In this document: positions 43,466 to 52,568 of the stretch, piece by piece
Layout of the letters: every line of letters starts with the position of its first letter
Position numbering within the stretch: the stretch's first letter is position 1
Source: Sulfitobacter sp. M05
GTDB taxonomy: Bacteria > Pseudomonadota > Alphaproteobacteria > Rhodobacterales > Rhodobacteraceae
NCBI RefSeq assembly: GCF_029285175.1
Contig: NZ_JABEDH010000002.1
Coordinates: forward strand, 806,001 to 870,000
Length of the DNA: 64,000 nucleotides
Direction of reading: 5' to 3'
Program-made: the position numbers and the translations under genes
The notes under the pieces: generated by a model
What the model was told of the DNA's origin: nothing
The model's input: only the letters and a program-made list of their open reading frames with translations
Databases searched by the model: none

Positions 43466-43959
43466 GCCGCTCTCTTTCTCTTTTCGCAATAGGTTTGGTT
43501 TTTGGCGGTGGCATCGGATTTGTCATCGCCGCGGGCAACGGGGTGACCTTTGATGGTCACGACCATGGTGTCGCCGGACATGGGGCGGGCATGGATCACG
43601 CTGGCATGGATCATAGCGCGATGCATAATACCCCGGTTGATGTGCCCGCGACCGATGCGCCCAGCCTGTCGGTGATGATCATGCCAGACCCGATGGCCGG
43701 ATATAACCTGCATGTGATGACCGAGAACTTCGCCTTTTCGCCTGAGCGCGCCAGCCTTGCCAATGTGACCGGTGAAGGCCATGCCCATGTCTATATCAAC
43801 GGTGACAAATTGGGCCGCCTCTACAGCCCTTGGTTACACCTTGATGGGCTGCCTAAAGGCGAGGTCGAGGTTAAAGTGACGCTGAACACCAATGATCATC
43901 GCCCGCTGGCGGTAAACGGCACCCCCGTTTCCGCCATGCAGATGATCACCGTAGAATGA
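43462..43959 (+). CDS. His/Met-rich exported protein of the cobalt module
   Basis: Protein of 165 residues with an N-terminal membrane anchor or signal (LFAIGLVFGGGIGFVIAAG) and then a metal-ligand-rich segment, DGHDHGVAGHGAGMDHAGMDH, spanning about residues 31-52. The rest is a beta-sandwich-like domain (YNLHVMTENFAFSPERASL; GHAHVYINGDKLGRLY). I do not know a named family. Its ATG is inside the cbtA stop, so it is made with CbtA, and a periplasmic cobalt-binding role is a fair inference. Confidence 0.7.
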   Translation: MSRSLSLFAIGLVFGGGIGFVIAAGNGVTFDGHDHGVAGHGAGMDHAGMDHSAMHNTPVDVPATDAPSLSVMIMPDPMAGYNLHVMTENFAFSPERASLANVTGEGHAHVYINGDKLGRLYSPWLHLDGLPKGEVEVKVTLNTNDHRPLAVNGTPVSAMQMITVE

Positions 43960-43969
43960 GGCCGACCGC

Positions 43970-44344
43970 ATGACCACAACCCTTTATGTCTGCACCACTT
44001 GCCGTGCCGGTGAAGCCGTGGAAGAAGACGCGCTGCGCCCCGGCGCTGTGCTGCACGCGGCCTTGAAGGAGGCCGGCGCGCCTGACGGCGTCACGATCGT
44101 TGGTGTGTCCTGCCTTTCTGCCTGCTCGCAAGGGGCCGCTGTCGCCTTGTCCGAGCCGGGCAAGTGGACCTATGTTTATGGCCGTATGAGCGATGAAAAT
44201 GTCCCCGATATCCTTGCTGGCGCGGCTGCTTATGCCGCGTCCAAGGATGGGGTCGTCCCGTGGCGCGAACGCCCTGTCGTGTTTCGCAAGCAAAGCCTTG
44301 CCCGCGTTCCCCCCTTGAATATGCCTTCGGAGGCTCTGAAATGA
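43970..44344 (+). CDS. DUF1636 metal-binding-like protein (first copy)
   Basis: Protein of 124 residues of the DUF1636 group, seen from the N-terminal CTTCRAGEA cysteine pair and the SCLSACSQGAAVALSEPGKWTYVYG segment with two further cysteines. The four-cysteine layout recalls thioredoxin-like [2Fe-2S] ferredoxins. Family members recur in cobalamin clusters; the function is unproven. It overlaps cobW by 4 bases. A shorter paralogue lies at 56957. Confidence 0.8.
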   Translation: MTTTLYVCTTCRAGEAVEEDALRPGAVLHAALKEAGAPDGVTIVGVSCLSACSQGAAVALSEPGKWTYVYGRMSDENVPDILAGAAAYAASKDGVVPWRERPVVFRKQSLARVPPLNMPSEALK

Positions 44345-45375
44345 ACGACCTTTCCAAAATTCCCGTTACCGTGATCACCGGCTTTCTCGGCTCTGGTAAA
44401 ACCACGCTGATCCGTCACTTGATGCAAAACGCTGGTGGTCGTCGTCTGGCCGTGCTGGTCAATGAATTCGGCACTGTGGGTGTTGACGGCGATATCCTTA
44501 AATCCTGTGCGATCCCTGATTGTCCTGCTGAGAACATTGTGGAGCTGGCAAACGGCTGTATCTGTTGCACCGTGGCGGATGATTTTATCCCGACCATCGA
44601 GGCGCTGATGGCCTTGCCGACTAAACCTGATCATATCCTGATTGAAACCTCCGGTCTGGCCCTGCCCAAACCCCTGCTCAAGGCGTTTGACTGGCCCGCG
44701 ATTCGTTCCAAAATCACCGTTGATGGCGTGATTGCACTGGCGGATGCGGAGGCTGTGGCCGCTGGGCGTTTTGCGGCGGACGAACATGCCGTGGATGAAC
44801 AGCGCAAGGCCGACGACAGCATCGACCATGAGACACCCCTTTCCGAGGTTTTCGAAGATCAGATTTCCTGCGCCGACATCATCCTGATGTCCAAGGCCGA
44901 TCTTGCTGGCGAAACCGGTTTAGGTGCCGCGCGCAAAGTGATCCAAGCCGAAAGTCCGCGCAGCATCCCGATCCTGTCGATGAGCGAAGGGGTGATCGAC
45001 CCAAATGTGGTCCTTGGCCTGAACGCCAAGGCCGAAGACGACCTTGATGCACGCCCCTCGCACCACGACGGTCACCACGACCACGAGCATGACGATTTTG
45101 AAACCATCGTTGTGCCGATGCCCGAAGTTGAAGACGTGGACGCCCTTGTTGCGGCCATTGAAAGGCTGGCGAACGAACAGCACATTCTGCGGGTCAAAGG
45201 CTATGTTGCGGTGACCGGCAAACCCATGCGCCTACTGGTGCAGGCCGTTGGGGCCCGTGTGCGTCAACAGTTTGATCGGCCATGGGGCAGCGATGCGCGT
45301 CAGGGGCATCTGGTAGTGATTGCAGAACACGATCACATCGACACAGCCGCCATTCGCGCCACACTGGGCGCGTGA
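44341..45375 (+). CDS. cobW: CobW-type metal chaperone GTPase
   Basis: GTPase of 344 residues of the COG0523 family. The P-loop GFLGSGKTT is near residue 14, the metal-binding CxCC motif (NGCICCT) near 78, and a histidine-rich segment HHDGHHDHEHDD near 241. A C-terminal CobW_C domain ends the protein. In bacteria with aerobic corrin synthesis CobW is thought to deliver cobalt to the CobNST chelatase, and cobN is the next gene. Confidence 0.93.
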   Translation: MNDLSKIPVTVITGFLGSGKTTLIRHLMQNAGGRRLAVLVNEFGTVGVDGDILKSCAIPDCPAENIVELANGCICCTVADDFIPTIEALMALPTKPDHILIETSGLALPKPLLKAFDWPAIRSKITVDGVIALADAEAVAAGRFAADEHAVDEQRKADDSIDHETPLSEVFEDQISCADIILMSKADLAGETGLGAARKVIQAESPRSIPILSMSEGVIDPNVVLGLNAKAEDDLDARPSHHDGHHDHEHDDFETIVVPMPEVEDVDALVAAIERLANEQHILRVKGYVAVTGKPMRLLVQAVGARVRQQFDRPWGSDARQGHLVVIAEHDHIDTAAIRATLGA

Positions 45376-45379
45376 TAAA

Positions 45380-48300
45380 ATGCATGTCGTCTTCCGCGAA
45401 AGCCACGGGTTAGAAGATAGCGAAACACCTTATGATCCGGGCCAGACGCCCGCCGATCTGGTGGTGCTTTCGTTCTCTGACAGTGACCTTGGCGCTTTCG
45501 CGGCAGGCTGGCATCGCGGCGGCGGGACAGAGGGCAAACTGCCAACGCTGCGCCTGTGCAACCTCACCGCTTTGCGCCATCCGGCCTCCGTGGATAACTA
45601 TGTTGAACAGACCCTGACCGGGGCAAAAGGCATTCTGATCCGCCTGATCGGTGGGGAAAACTATTGGCCCTACGGCATCATGCAGGTGCAGGATTTCGCC
45701 CGCCGCAATGACATTGCACTTGCCATTTTGCCCGCCGATGGCCGCGAAGATCCGGCACTTGATCAACATTCGACTCTACCGGTTTCGACCCTGCGCCGTC
45801 TTTCGCATCTGTGTGACGCTGGCGGGGCTGTGGCCGCACAGGCCGCTCTCGCACAGTTGGCGCTTGCCGCCGGTTTCTACGCCGGCCCCGTTACCGGCAC
45901 CAAAACTGTTCCGACGGCGGGGTATTACGATCCAGATCATGGCATCCTTTCACAGTGTCCGTGCGCCACACTTGATGAACTGCCGCTGATCGCTGTCACC
46001 TTTTACCGCAGTTATCTGACCGCCGCCGATACGGCCCCGGTTGATGCCCTGATCCGCGAAATTCGCGCCAGTGGTTTTAACGCCATGGGCCTCTTCGTGC
46101 CCTCTCTGAAAAATCCCGAGGGCCGCGCCTTTCTCGCAACCGCCCTCTTGGAACACCCGCCAACCGCGATCATTAACGCCACGGCGTTTTCCGGTCGCGG
46201 TGGGGACGGTACCTCGCCACTGGACGCCCCCGGCTGCCCTGTTTTCCAAGTGGCCCTGTCCACTGCCCGCCAGAAAGAATGGGCTGACAGCGAACGTGGA
46301 TTGTCACCAACCGATCTGGCAATGCATGTGGTTCTGCCAGAGGTCGACGGGCGTATTTTTTCCGGTGTGGTCAGCTTTAAAGCACCCGAGAAAAAAGACC
46401 CGCACCTTCAATATTCGCGGTTTTCCCACCGTGCCAACGGCGCGCGGATCAAATCCGTTGTTGACCGGATCGCGGGCTGGCACCGGCTTGCCACAGCCCC
46501 CACCATCGCCCGAAAAATCGCGCTTGTCCTGTCCACCTATCCGGGCCGTGATGACCAGATTGCCCATGCGGTTGGTCTTGATGCATTGGCCTCAACCGAG
46601 GACATGTTGATGTCACTGGCGAGGGCCGGATATGCCGTGCAGCCGCAAACCGGTTTTGGCAAATCGCTGCCTCACACCACCATCGCATGGCCCGTCAGTG
46701 CCTATGAGGCCGCACTTGGCCAGCTCCCGCAACAGCTTCAGGCCGACCTGAGTACCGCATGGCCCGATCCCACCACGGACCCGCTCTACAAGGACGGGGC
46801 CTTTCACTTCCCGGCACAAACCTGCGGCAATGCCCTTGTGGCCCTGCAACCCGAACGCGGCGCGATTGATCAACGCGAAACCGACTATCACGATCTCGCG
46901 CGTGTGCCACGCCACAGCTATGTGGCTTTCTATCTTTGGTTGCGATCCCAAGGTATCCACGCCCTTGTTCACATCGGTGCCCATGGCACGCTGGAATGGT
47001 TACCGGGTAAATCCGTGGCCCTGTCCGACGAGTGCTGGCCCGAGGCGCTGACCGGTGATCTGCCGGTGATCTATCCGTTCATCGTCAACGATCCGGGCGA
47101 AGCGGCCCAAGCCAAACGCCGCATCGGTGCCGTGACTCTTGGCCATTTGCCGCCCCCGATGAAAGACAGCGCAACGCCTGACGGATTGCTGCAACTGGAA
47201 CGCTTGCTGGATGAATATTCCACGGCTGACGGTCTGGACCCCGCCCGCCGCGACCGCTTGATCGACACCATCCGTGACGAAGCCCGCGCTGCCGGTGTGG
47301 CTGATGACCTTGGCATCACCGATGACACCTGCATGGCCGAAGCGATCACCCGCATCGACCGCTTTGTCTGTGACATCAAGGAATCGCAATACGGCGACGG
47401 GTTGCATACCTATGGCCTTGGAGCGGGCGAAACCGACGGGTTGCTCACCGCGCTGAACGGTGAACGTGTCGCTTCTGGCCCCTCTGGTTCACCCTATCGT
47501 GGTCGCTCTGACGTTCTGCCAACAGGGCGCAACCTATATGCCGTTGATCCGCGCAGCGTGCCGACCCGTGCGGCCCATGCCCAAGGTGTCAAACTGGCCG
47601 AAGAACTGATCCGGCGCCATTTGCAGGAGGAAGGCGACTATCCTCGCGGCCTTGTTGTTGACCTCTGGGGCAGCGCCACAATGCGCACCGCCGGCGAAGA
47701 AATTGCCATGGCGCTGCACCTTGCCGGTCTATCGCCGAAATGGGACGCAGGCAGCGAGCGAGTCAGCGGGTTTGAGGTTCTGCCTCTGGCGCTGATCAAC
47801 CGCCCGCGCATTGATGTCACGCTGCGCATCTCCGGCCTGTTCCGCGATGTTTTTCCCGCGCTTTCGCAACTCTTCGAGGCGGGTGCCCTTGCCCTGTCCG
47901 AGCGTGAAGAGGCGGCGGACATGAACCCCTATAAGGTGAAAACTCCGCGGGTCTTTGGCCCCAAACCGGGGCTTTATGGGATGAACATGGAAGCCGCGAT
48001 GTTGGATTACTCCGACGAGGGGCGCAACGCGGCAGGGTCGGCATGGCTGAAAGCCTCTGAATGGTCCATCGACGCCCGTGGCGAGGCGACCCAGAACCGT
48101 GCGGCGCTTGAGAACCGGCTGCAAAACGCTGACAGTTTTGCGCATATTCAGGACCTGACTGAATCCGATGTTCTGCTGGCCTCTGATTACGCCAGCCATG
48201 AGGGGGGATTTGCCGCCGCCATGGCCCATCTTGGCGCTTCTAAACCGGCCATGTATCACGTTGATACGACGAAAATCGGCACTCCGCGCGCCCGCACAAT

Positions 48301-48634
48301 GGCCGAGGAAATCGCCCGCGTGGTGCGCGCCCGCGCTGCCAATCCGGATTGGGCCAGCGGCATGATGCGCCACGCGTTCAGGGGGGCAGCTGAGATTGCC
48401 GCGACCCTTGATAACCTTGCTGCCTTTGCGCATCTGACGCGCGATGTGCCCGCGCATTTGTTTGACCTCTATTATGACGCGACCCTTGGGCGTGACGATC
48501 TGCTGGCCTTCATGGAGCGTGAAAACCCGGCGGCGCTGAAGGCCATGCAAGACCGCTTTGCCGCATTACGCGACGCAGGGCTTTGGGTGACACGTCGCAA
48601 CTCCATCAGCGCCAAGATGGACGCGGCGGAATGA
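45380..48634 (+). CDS. cobN: cobaltochelatase subunit CobN
   Basis: Large subunit of 1,084 residues that binds hydrogenobyrinic acid a,c-diamide and inserts cobalt with CobS and CobT. Family segments: HIGAHGTLEWLPGKSVALSDECWPEAL near 550-576, YPFIVNDPGEAAQAKRR, and LVVDLWGSATMRTAGEEIAMAL near 757. It is shorter than the Pseudomonas denitrificans protein (about 1,275). The ATG at 45380 lies 4 bases after the cobW stop and has no good ribosome site, pointing to coupling. cobS and cobT are not in the window. Confidence 0.94.
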   Translation: MHVVFRESHGLEDSETPYDPGQTPADLVVLSFSDSDLGAFAAGWHRGGGTEGKLPTLRLCNLTALRHPASVDNYVEQTLTGAKGILIRLIGGENYWPYGIMQVQDFARRNDIALAILPADGREDPALDQHSTLPVSTLRRLSHLCDAGGAVAAQAALAQLALAAGFYAGPVTGTKTVPTAGYYDPDHGILSQCPCATLDELPLIAVTFYRSYLTAADTAPVDALIREIRASGFNAMGLFVPSLKNPEGRAFLATALLEHPPTAIINATAFSGRGGDGTSPLDAPGCPVFQVALSTARQKEWADSERGLSPTDLAMHVVLPEVDGRIFSGVVSFKAPEKKDPHLQYSRFSHRANGARIKSVVDRIAGWHRLATAPTIARKIALVLSTYPGRDDQIAHAVGLDALASTEDMLMSLARAGYAVQPQTGFGKSLPHTTIAWPVSAYEAALGQLPQQLQADLSTAWPDPTTDPLYKDGAFHFPAQTCGNALVALQPERGAIDQRETDYHDLARVPRHSYVAFYLWLRSQGIHALVHIGAHGTLEWLPGKSVALSDECWPEALTGDLPVIYPFIVNDPGEAAQAKRRIGAVTLGHLPPPMKDSATPDGLLQLERLLDEYSTADGLDPARRDRLIDTIRDEARAAGVADDLGITDDTCMAEAITRIDRFVCDIKESQYGDGLHTYGLGAGETDGLLTALNGERVASGPSGSPYRGRSDVLPTGRNLYAVDPRSVPTRAAHAQGVKLAEELIRRHLQEEGDYPRGLVVDLWGSATMRTAGEEIAMALHLAGLSPKWDAGSERVSGFEVLPLALINRPRIDVTLRISGLFRDVFPALSQLFEAGALALSEREEAADMNPYKVKTPRVFGPKPGLYGMNMEAAMLDYSDEGRNAAGSAWLKASEWSIDARGEATQNRAALENRLQNADSFAHIQDLTESDVLLASDYASHEGGFAAAMAHLGASKPAMYHVDTTKIGTPRARTMAEEIARVVRARAANPDWASGMMRHAFRGAAEIAATLDNLAAFAHLTRDVPAHLFDLYYDATLGRDDLLAFMERENPAALKAMQDRFAALRDAGLWVTRRNSISAKMDAAE

Positions 48635-49752
48635 CGTCTTTCAAAACCCACGCGCCCGAAATCAAAGGCTATTGCCCCGGTGCCCTGCGTCCGATGATGT
48701 CTGGTGATGGTCTTGTGGTGCGCGTAAGGCCTTACAACGGGCGACTTAACAGCACCCAAACCCAAGGCATTGCCGCCCTTTCAAAGCGCCTTGGCAACGG
48801 TGTTATTGATCTTTCCAGCCGCGCCAATGTCCAACTGCGCGGCGTGACGCCAGACACCCATGCCGCCTTGATCGCCGCTCTGCGCGACCTGTCGTTGATC
48901 GACCCATCCGAAACCGTTGAAAGCCGGCGAAACATCATCGTGACGCCCTTTGGCGAAACCCCTGCCGAGGCTACCGCTTTAACGCAGGCACTGAGCCAGC
49001 CCGAGGCACCTGCGCTGCCGCATAAATTCGGGTTCGCCATCGACACGGGCCCCGAACCCGTGCTGCACTCCGCCCCCGCCGACATCCGATTGGAACGTGA
49101 TGCAACCGGTGGCCTAATCCTTGTCGCGGATGGAATGCGCACAGGCAAACCCGTCAAAGCCCAAGACAGCATTCAAGAAGCTCTCGCGCTGGCGCAGTGG
49201 TTCATGGACACCCGTGGCACACATAACCGCATGGCAAAGCTGCTGGGCGATGGCACGCCGCCGCCAGCCGGTTTCACCACAGTGCGTCAAACACAAACCT
49301 ATGGGCCCACACCCGGCCCAACATCACAGGGTATGCTTGCCGGTATCGCGTTTGGGCATATCACGGCCGGGGCTTTTTCCACGCTTGGGGACATCCGCCT
49401 GACACCTTGGCGCATGATCCTGATCGAGGGCGTCCATACCCCGCCGCCGCTTGACGGGCTGATCACTGATCCCGCAGATCCGTTGTTGCGCATTACCGCC
49501 TGTACCGGCGCGCCCGCCTGCACGCAGGGCTTGGCACCGACCCGCCCCCTTGCGCGGGCGTTGGCACCACATCTGAAACCGGGCCAAACGCTCCATATAT
49601 CCGGTTGCGCCAAAGGCTGTGCGCATCCCAAACCCGCTGCGGTAACCCTGACTGCGACAAACTGTGGCTTTGACCTTGTCCGCAACGGACGGGCAGGGGA
49701 TACACCCCGCCAAACCGCTCTTACTTCCACTGACATAATCAAGGCGCTCTGA
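48631..49752 (+). CDS. cobG: precorrin-3B synthase CobG
   Basis: Monooxygenase of 373 residues that uses oxygen to hydroxylate precorrin-3A, marking the aerobic route. It has the sulfite/nitrite-reductase fold: FKTHAPEIKGYCPGALRPM at the start, NVQLRGVT near 65, and the iron-sulfur cysteines in CTGAPACTQG and HISGCAKGCAHP. Overlaps cobN by 4 bases and abuts cobH. Confidence 0.93.
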   Translation: MTSFKTHAPEIKGYCPGALRPMMSGDGLVVRVRPYNGRLNSTQTQGIAALSKRLGNGVIDLSSRANVQLRGVTPDTHAALIAALRDLSLIDPSETVESRRNIIVTPFGETPAEATALTQALSQPEAPALPHKFGFAIDTGPEPVLHSAPADIRLERDATGGLILVADGMRTGKPVKAQDSIQEALALAQWFMDTRGTHNRMAKLLGDGTPPPAGFTTVRQTQTYGPTPGPTSQGMLAGIAFGHITAGAFSTLGDIRLTPWRMILIEGVHTPPPLDGLITDPADPLLRITACTGAPACTQGLAPTRPLARALAPHLKPGQTLHISGCAKGCAHPKPAAVTLTATNCGFDLVRNGRAGDTPRQTALTSTDIIKAL

Positions 49753-50382
49753 ATGCCCCATAGCTATATTACCGACGGTGCCGAGATTTACCGCCAGTCT
49801 TTCGCCACCATCCGTTCCGAGGCGGACCTTGCCGGCTTTACGCCCGAAGAAGAAATCGTCGCCGTGCGCATGATCCACGCCGCCGGCATGGTCGGGTTGG
49901 AGAAACATGTGCAGTTTTCACCCGAGATGGCGATCAAGGCCCGTGCCGCCCTTGAAGACGGCGCGCCGATCCTGTGTGATGCTTATATGGTCAGCGAGGG
50001 CATCACCCGCAAACGCCTGCCGCGTGAAAACGAGGTGATCTGCACTTTGCGCGACCCGCGTGTACCGGATATGGCGGCAGAAATGTCCAACACCCGCAGT
50101 GCCGCCGCGCTTGAATTGTGGCGTCCCAAGCTTGCCGGTGCTGTTGTGGCTATCGGCAATGCGCCGACGGCTCTGTTCCATCTGATCAATATGTTGGAAG
50201 ACCCCGATTGCCCGCGGCCCGCAGCGATCATCGGTTGTCCTGTCGGCTTTATCGGGGCGGCAGAATCAAAAGAGGCGTTGATGCAGGACCTTCCCGTCCC
50301 GTCGATGATTGTGCAGGGCCGTTTGGGTGGTTCGGCCATTACAGTGGCAGCGGTGAACGCCCTTGCCAGCAGGGTGGAATAA
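49753..50382 (+). CDS. cobH: precorrin-8X methylmutase CobH
   Basis: Enzyme of 209 residues moving the C11 methyl group to C12 to give hydrogenobyrinate. Typical segments: YRQSFATIRSEADL near 13, RMIHAAGMVG with the catalytic histidine near 39, and AIIGCPVGFIGAAESKEAL near 156. Directly follows cobG without a gap. Confidence 0.95.
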   Translation: MPHSYITDGAEIYRQSFATIRSEADLAGFTPEEEIVAVRMIHAAGMVGLEKHVQFSPEMAIKARAALEDGAPILCDAYMVSEGITRKRLPRENEVICTLRDPRVPDMAAEMSNTRSAAALELWRPKLAGAVVAIGNAPTALFHLINMLEDPDCPRPAAIIGCPVGFIGAAESKEALMQDLPVPSMIVQGRLGGSAITVAAVNALASRVE

Positions 50383-50383
50383 A

Positions 50384-51115
50384 ATGGGCAAGGTTATCTG
50401 TACGGGCCTCGGCCCCGGCGACCCCGAACTGATGAGTGTAAAATCCGACCGCGCCATTCGCGGGGCCAAACATCTGGCCTATTTCCGCAAGAAAGGCCGT
50501 TCGGGACAGGCCCGCAGAATCGTCAACGGTATGTTGCGCGATGATGTGATCGAATACCCGATGGAATACCCCGTCACCACAGAACTGCGTTTTGACAGCG
50601 AGGAATACCGCCAGCTGATGGTTGATTTCTATGCTGAGTGGGCGGACAAGCTTGAGACATTGGCCAAGACTGAAGAGGTTGTTGTGCTATGTGAGGGTGA
50701 TCCGTTTTTCTACGGTTCTTTCATGCACCTGCATACCCGTCTGCAAGGCCGCGCCGAGGTCGAGGTGTTGCCTGCGATTCCCGGCATGGTTGGCTGTTGG
50801 AATGCGCTGGACACACCGTTCACCTGGGGGGACGACGTGATGACGGTTCTGATGGGAACCCTGCCTGAAGCGGACCTGATCGACCATATGAAACGCGCCG
50901 ATGCCTTGGTGGTGATGAAAACCGGACGGAACCTGCCAACCGTTAAACGTGCCCTCGCCGCCGCTGGGCGGCTGGACGATGCATGGCTGGTTGAGAAGGG
51001 CACAATGCCGGATCAACGCACCGCAAAACTGGCTGATGTGGCTGAGGATGACTGTCCCTACTTCGCGATTGTGTTGGTGCATGGTCAGGGCCGTCGGCCC
51101 GAGGCGACAGAATGA
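50384..51115 (+). CDS. cobI: precorrin-2 C20-methyltransferase CobI
   Basis: SAM-dependent methyltransferase of 243 residues. The tetrapyrrole-methylase start GLGPGDPELMSVKS is followed by VVLCEGDPFFYGSFMHLHTRL (about 97-117) and GNLPTVKR-like residues (GRNLPTVKRAL). The ATG at 50384 is one base after the cobH stop. Converts precorrin-2 to precorrin-3A. Confidence 0.94.
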   Translation: MGKVICTGLGPGDPELMSVKSDRAIRGAKHLAYFRKKGRSGQARRIVNGMLRDDVIEYPMEYPVTTELRFDSEEYRQLMVDFYAEWADKLETLAKTEEVVVLCEGDPFFYGSFMHLHTRLQGRAEVEVLPAIPGMVGCWNALDTPFTWGDDVMTVLMGTLPEADLIDHMKRADALVVMKTGRNLPTVKRALAAAGRLDDAWLVEKGTMPDQRTAKLADVAEDDCPYFAIVLVHGQGRRPEATE

Positions 51116-51846
51116 CAGGTTGGGTCGCCATTGCCGGACTGGGGCCGGGGGATGACGCTTTGGTCACGCCAGAGGTCACCGAAACGCTGGCTCAAGCGAC
51201 AGACATCATCGGCTATATTCCCTATGTCGCCCGTGTCGCGCCACGGGCCGGACTGAACCTGCATCCCACCGACAACCGTGTCGAACTGGACCGCGCCCTG
51301 CACGCCCTGCAACTGGCTGCGGGCGGTGCGCGTGTTGTGGTTGTCTCCTCCGGTGATCCGGGCGTGTTCGCAATGGCCTCTGCCGTGTTCGAGGCCATCG
51401 AGGCACATCCGGAATTTACCGAAACCGATATTCGCGTCCTGCCCGGTATCACCGCCATGCTGGCCGCTGCCGCTGCCACTGGTGCGCCGCTTGGCCATGA
51501 TTTCTGTGCCATCAACCTGAGTGATAACCTCAAGCCGTGGGAGGTGATCGAACACCGGTTGCGCATGGCCGCCCGCGGTGATTTTGCGATGGCGTTTTAC
51601 AATCCCCGATCCAAATCCCGTCCGCATGGGTTTGAAAAAACATTGGATGTGCTGCGCGAGGAATGTGGCCCTGACAGGCTGATCACCTTTGCCCGCGCTG
51701 TCAGCAAACCGGATCAAAAACTGGTCACCGTGACGCTGGCCGACGCCACGCCAGAGATGGCCGATATGCAAACGGTTGTGATTGTGGGGAATTCGGCAAC
51801 CAAGTTTATTGGTCGTTACGTCTATACACCCCGGTCGGCCTCGTGA
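51112..51846 (+). CDS. cobJ: precorrin-3B C17-methyltransferase CobJ
   Basis: SAM-dependent ring-contraction methyltransferase of 244 residues. GLGPGDDALVTPEV at the start, VVVSSGDPGVFAMASAVFEA near 77-96, and the CobJ-specific DFCAINLSDNLKPWEVIEHRL and FYNPRSKSRPHG. Overlaps cobI by 4 bases. Its last 25 bases overlap the 3' end of cobK on the other strand. Confidence 0.95.
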   Translation: MTGWVAIAGLGPGDDALVTPEVTETLAQATDIIGYIPYVARVAPRAGLNLHPTDNRVELDRALHALQLAAGGARVVVVSSGDPGVFAMASAVFEAIEAHPEFTETDIRVLPGITAMLAAAAATGAPLGHDFCAINLSDNLKPWEVIEHRLRMAARGDFAMAFYNPRSKSRPHGFEKTLDVLREECGPDRLITFARAVSKPDQKLVTVTLADATPEMADMQTVVIVGNSATKFIGRYVYTPRSAS

Positions 51847-52568
51847 CCCAACCAGCCCATGACCTCGTCCGCTGTGCTGGCGATGCTGTCGCCCGGAAGC
51901 ACGGGGCGTTGCGCCATCAGAACAGGCAGGCCCAGCATCCGCGCCGCCTCCAGCTTGGCCTGCGCGCCCTGTCCGCCGCTGTTCTTGGCAACCACATGGG
52001 TGATCTGATGGTCGCGCATCAACGCTGCGTCCCCCGCCACGTCAAACGGGCCACGGGCCACAACCACCTTTGTATCGGTCAGGGGCAGAGCAGCCGCAGG
52101 CTGATCCACAAGACGCAGCAGATAGTGATGTTGCGGCTGGGTGGCGAAGAGGCCGATCTGTTGTTTGCCAATCGCCAGAAATATCCGCGAGGGCGCATCA
52201 GGCAGGGCGCGGGGAATCGCCTCAATGTCTGGCAGCAATGTCCAGTTGTCCCCGATACCGACCTGCCAAGCAGGGCGTTCCAGACGGATAAGCGGCACCG
52301 CCGCATTGGTGCAGGCCGCATGGGCGTTACGGCTCATGCCGGCGGCAAATGGGTGCGTTGCGTCGACAACATGGGTGATTTTCTGAGATTTCAGATAGGT
52401 GGCCAACCCGTCCACACCGCCAAAACCGCCGATCCGCGTCGGCAGGGGTTGCGCTATTGGTGCTGTGGTGCGTCCGGCGTAGGAAAACACCACGTCCATG
52501 TCGTTTGCGGCAAAACAGGTGGCCATCTGGCTGGCTTCGGTTGTGCCCCCCAGCAACAGGATGCGCAT
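51822..52568 (-). CDS. cobK: precorrin-6A reductase CobK
   Basis: NADPH-dependent reductase of 248 residues with the start ILLLGGTTEASQMATCF, the central VVDATHPFAAGMSRNA and the end SKNSGG-like VVAKNSGGQGAQAKLEAA. It is the only cob gene on the minus strand: its 3' end overlaps cobJ by 25 bases and its ATG overlaps the start of cobL. It must use its own promoter, which would lie inside the cobL coding region. Confidence 0.93.
   Translation of the reverse strand: MRILLLGGTTEASQMATCFAANDMDVVFSYAGRTTAPIAQPLPTRIGGFGGVDGLATYLKSQKITHVVDATHPFAAGMSRNAHAACTNAAVPLIRLERPAWQVGIGDNWTLLPDIEAIPRALPDAPSRIFLAIGKQQIGLFATQPQHHYLLRLVDQPAAALPLTDTKVVVARGPFDVAGDAALMRDHQITHVVAKNSGGQGAQAKLEAARMLGLPVLMAQRPVLPGDSIASTADEVMGWLGHEADRGV

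Noticed and set aside
47729-48550. Long open frame of 273 codons on the minus strand inside cobN
   Set aside because: Lies wholly within the well-supported cobN frame, has low-complexity Arg/Gly/His content typical of GC-rich antisense frames, and no ribosome site or family features.
45380-48634. cobN as a truncated pseudogene because it is shorter than the Pseudomonas protein
   Set aside because: The frame is intact, conserved segments run to the C-terminus, and both ends are tightly packed with cobW and cobG.
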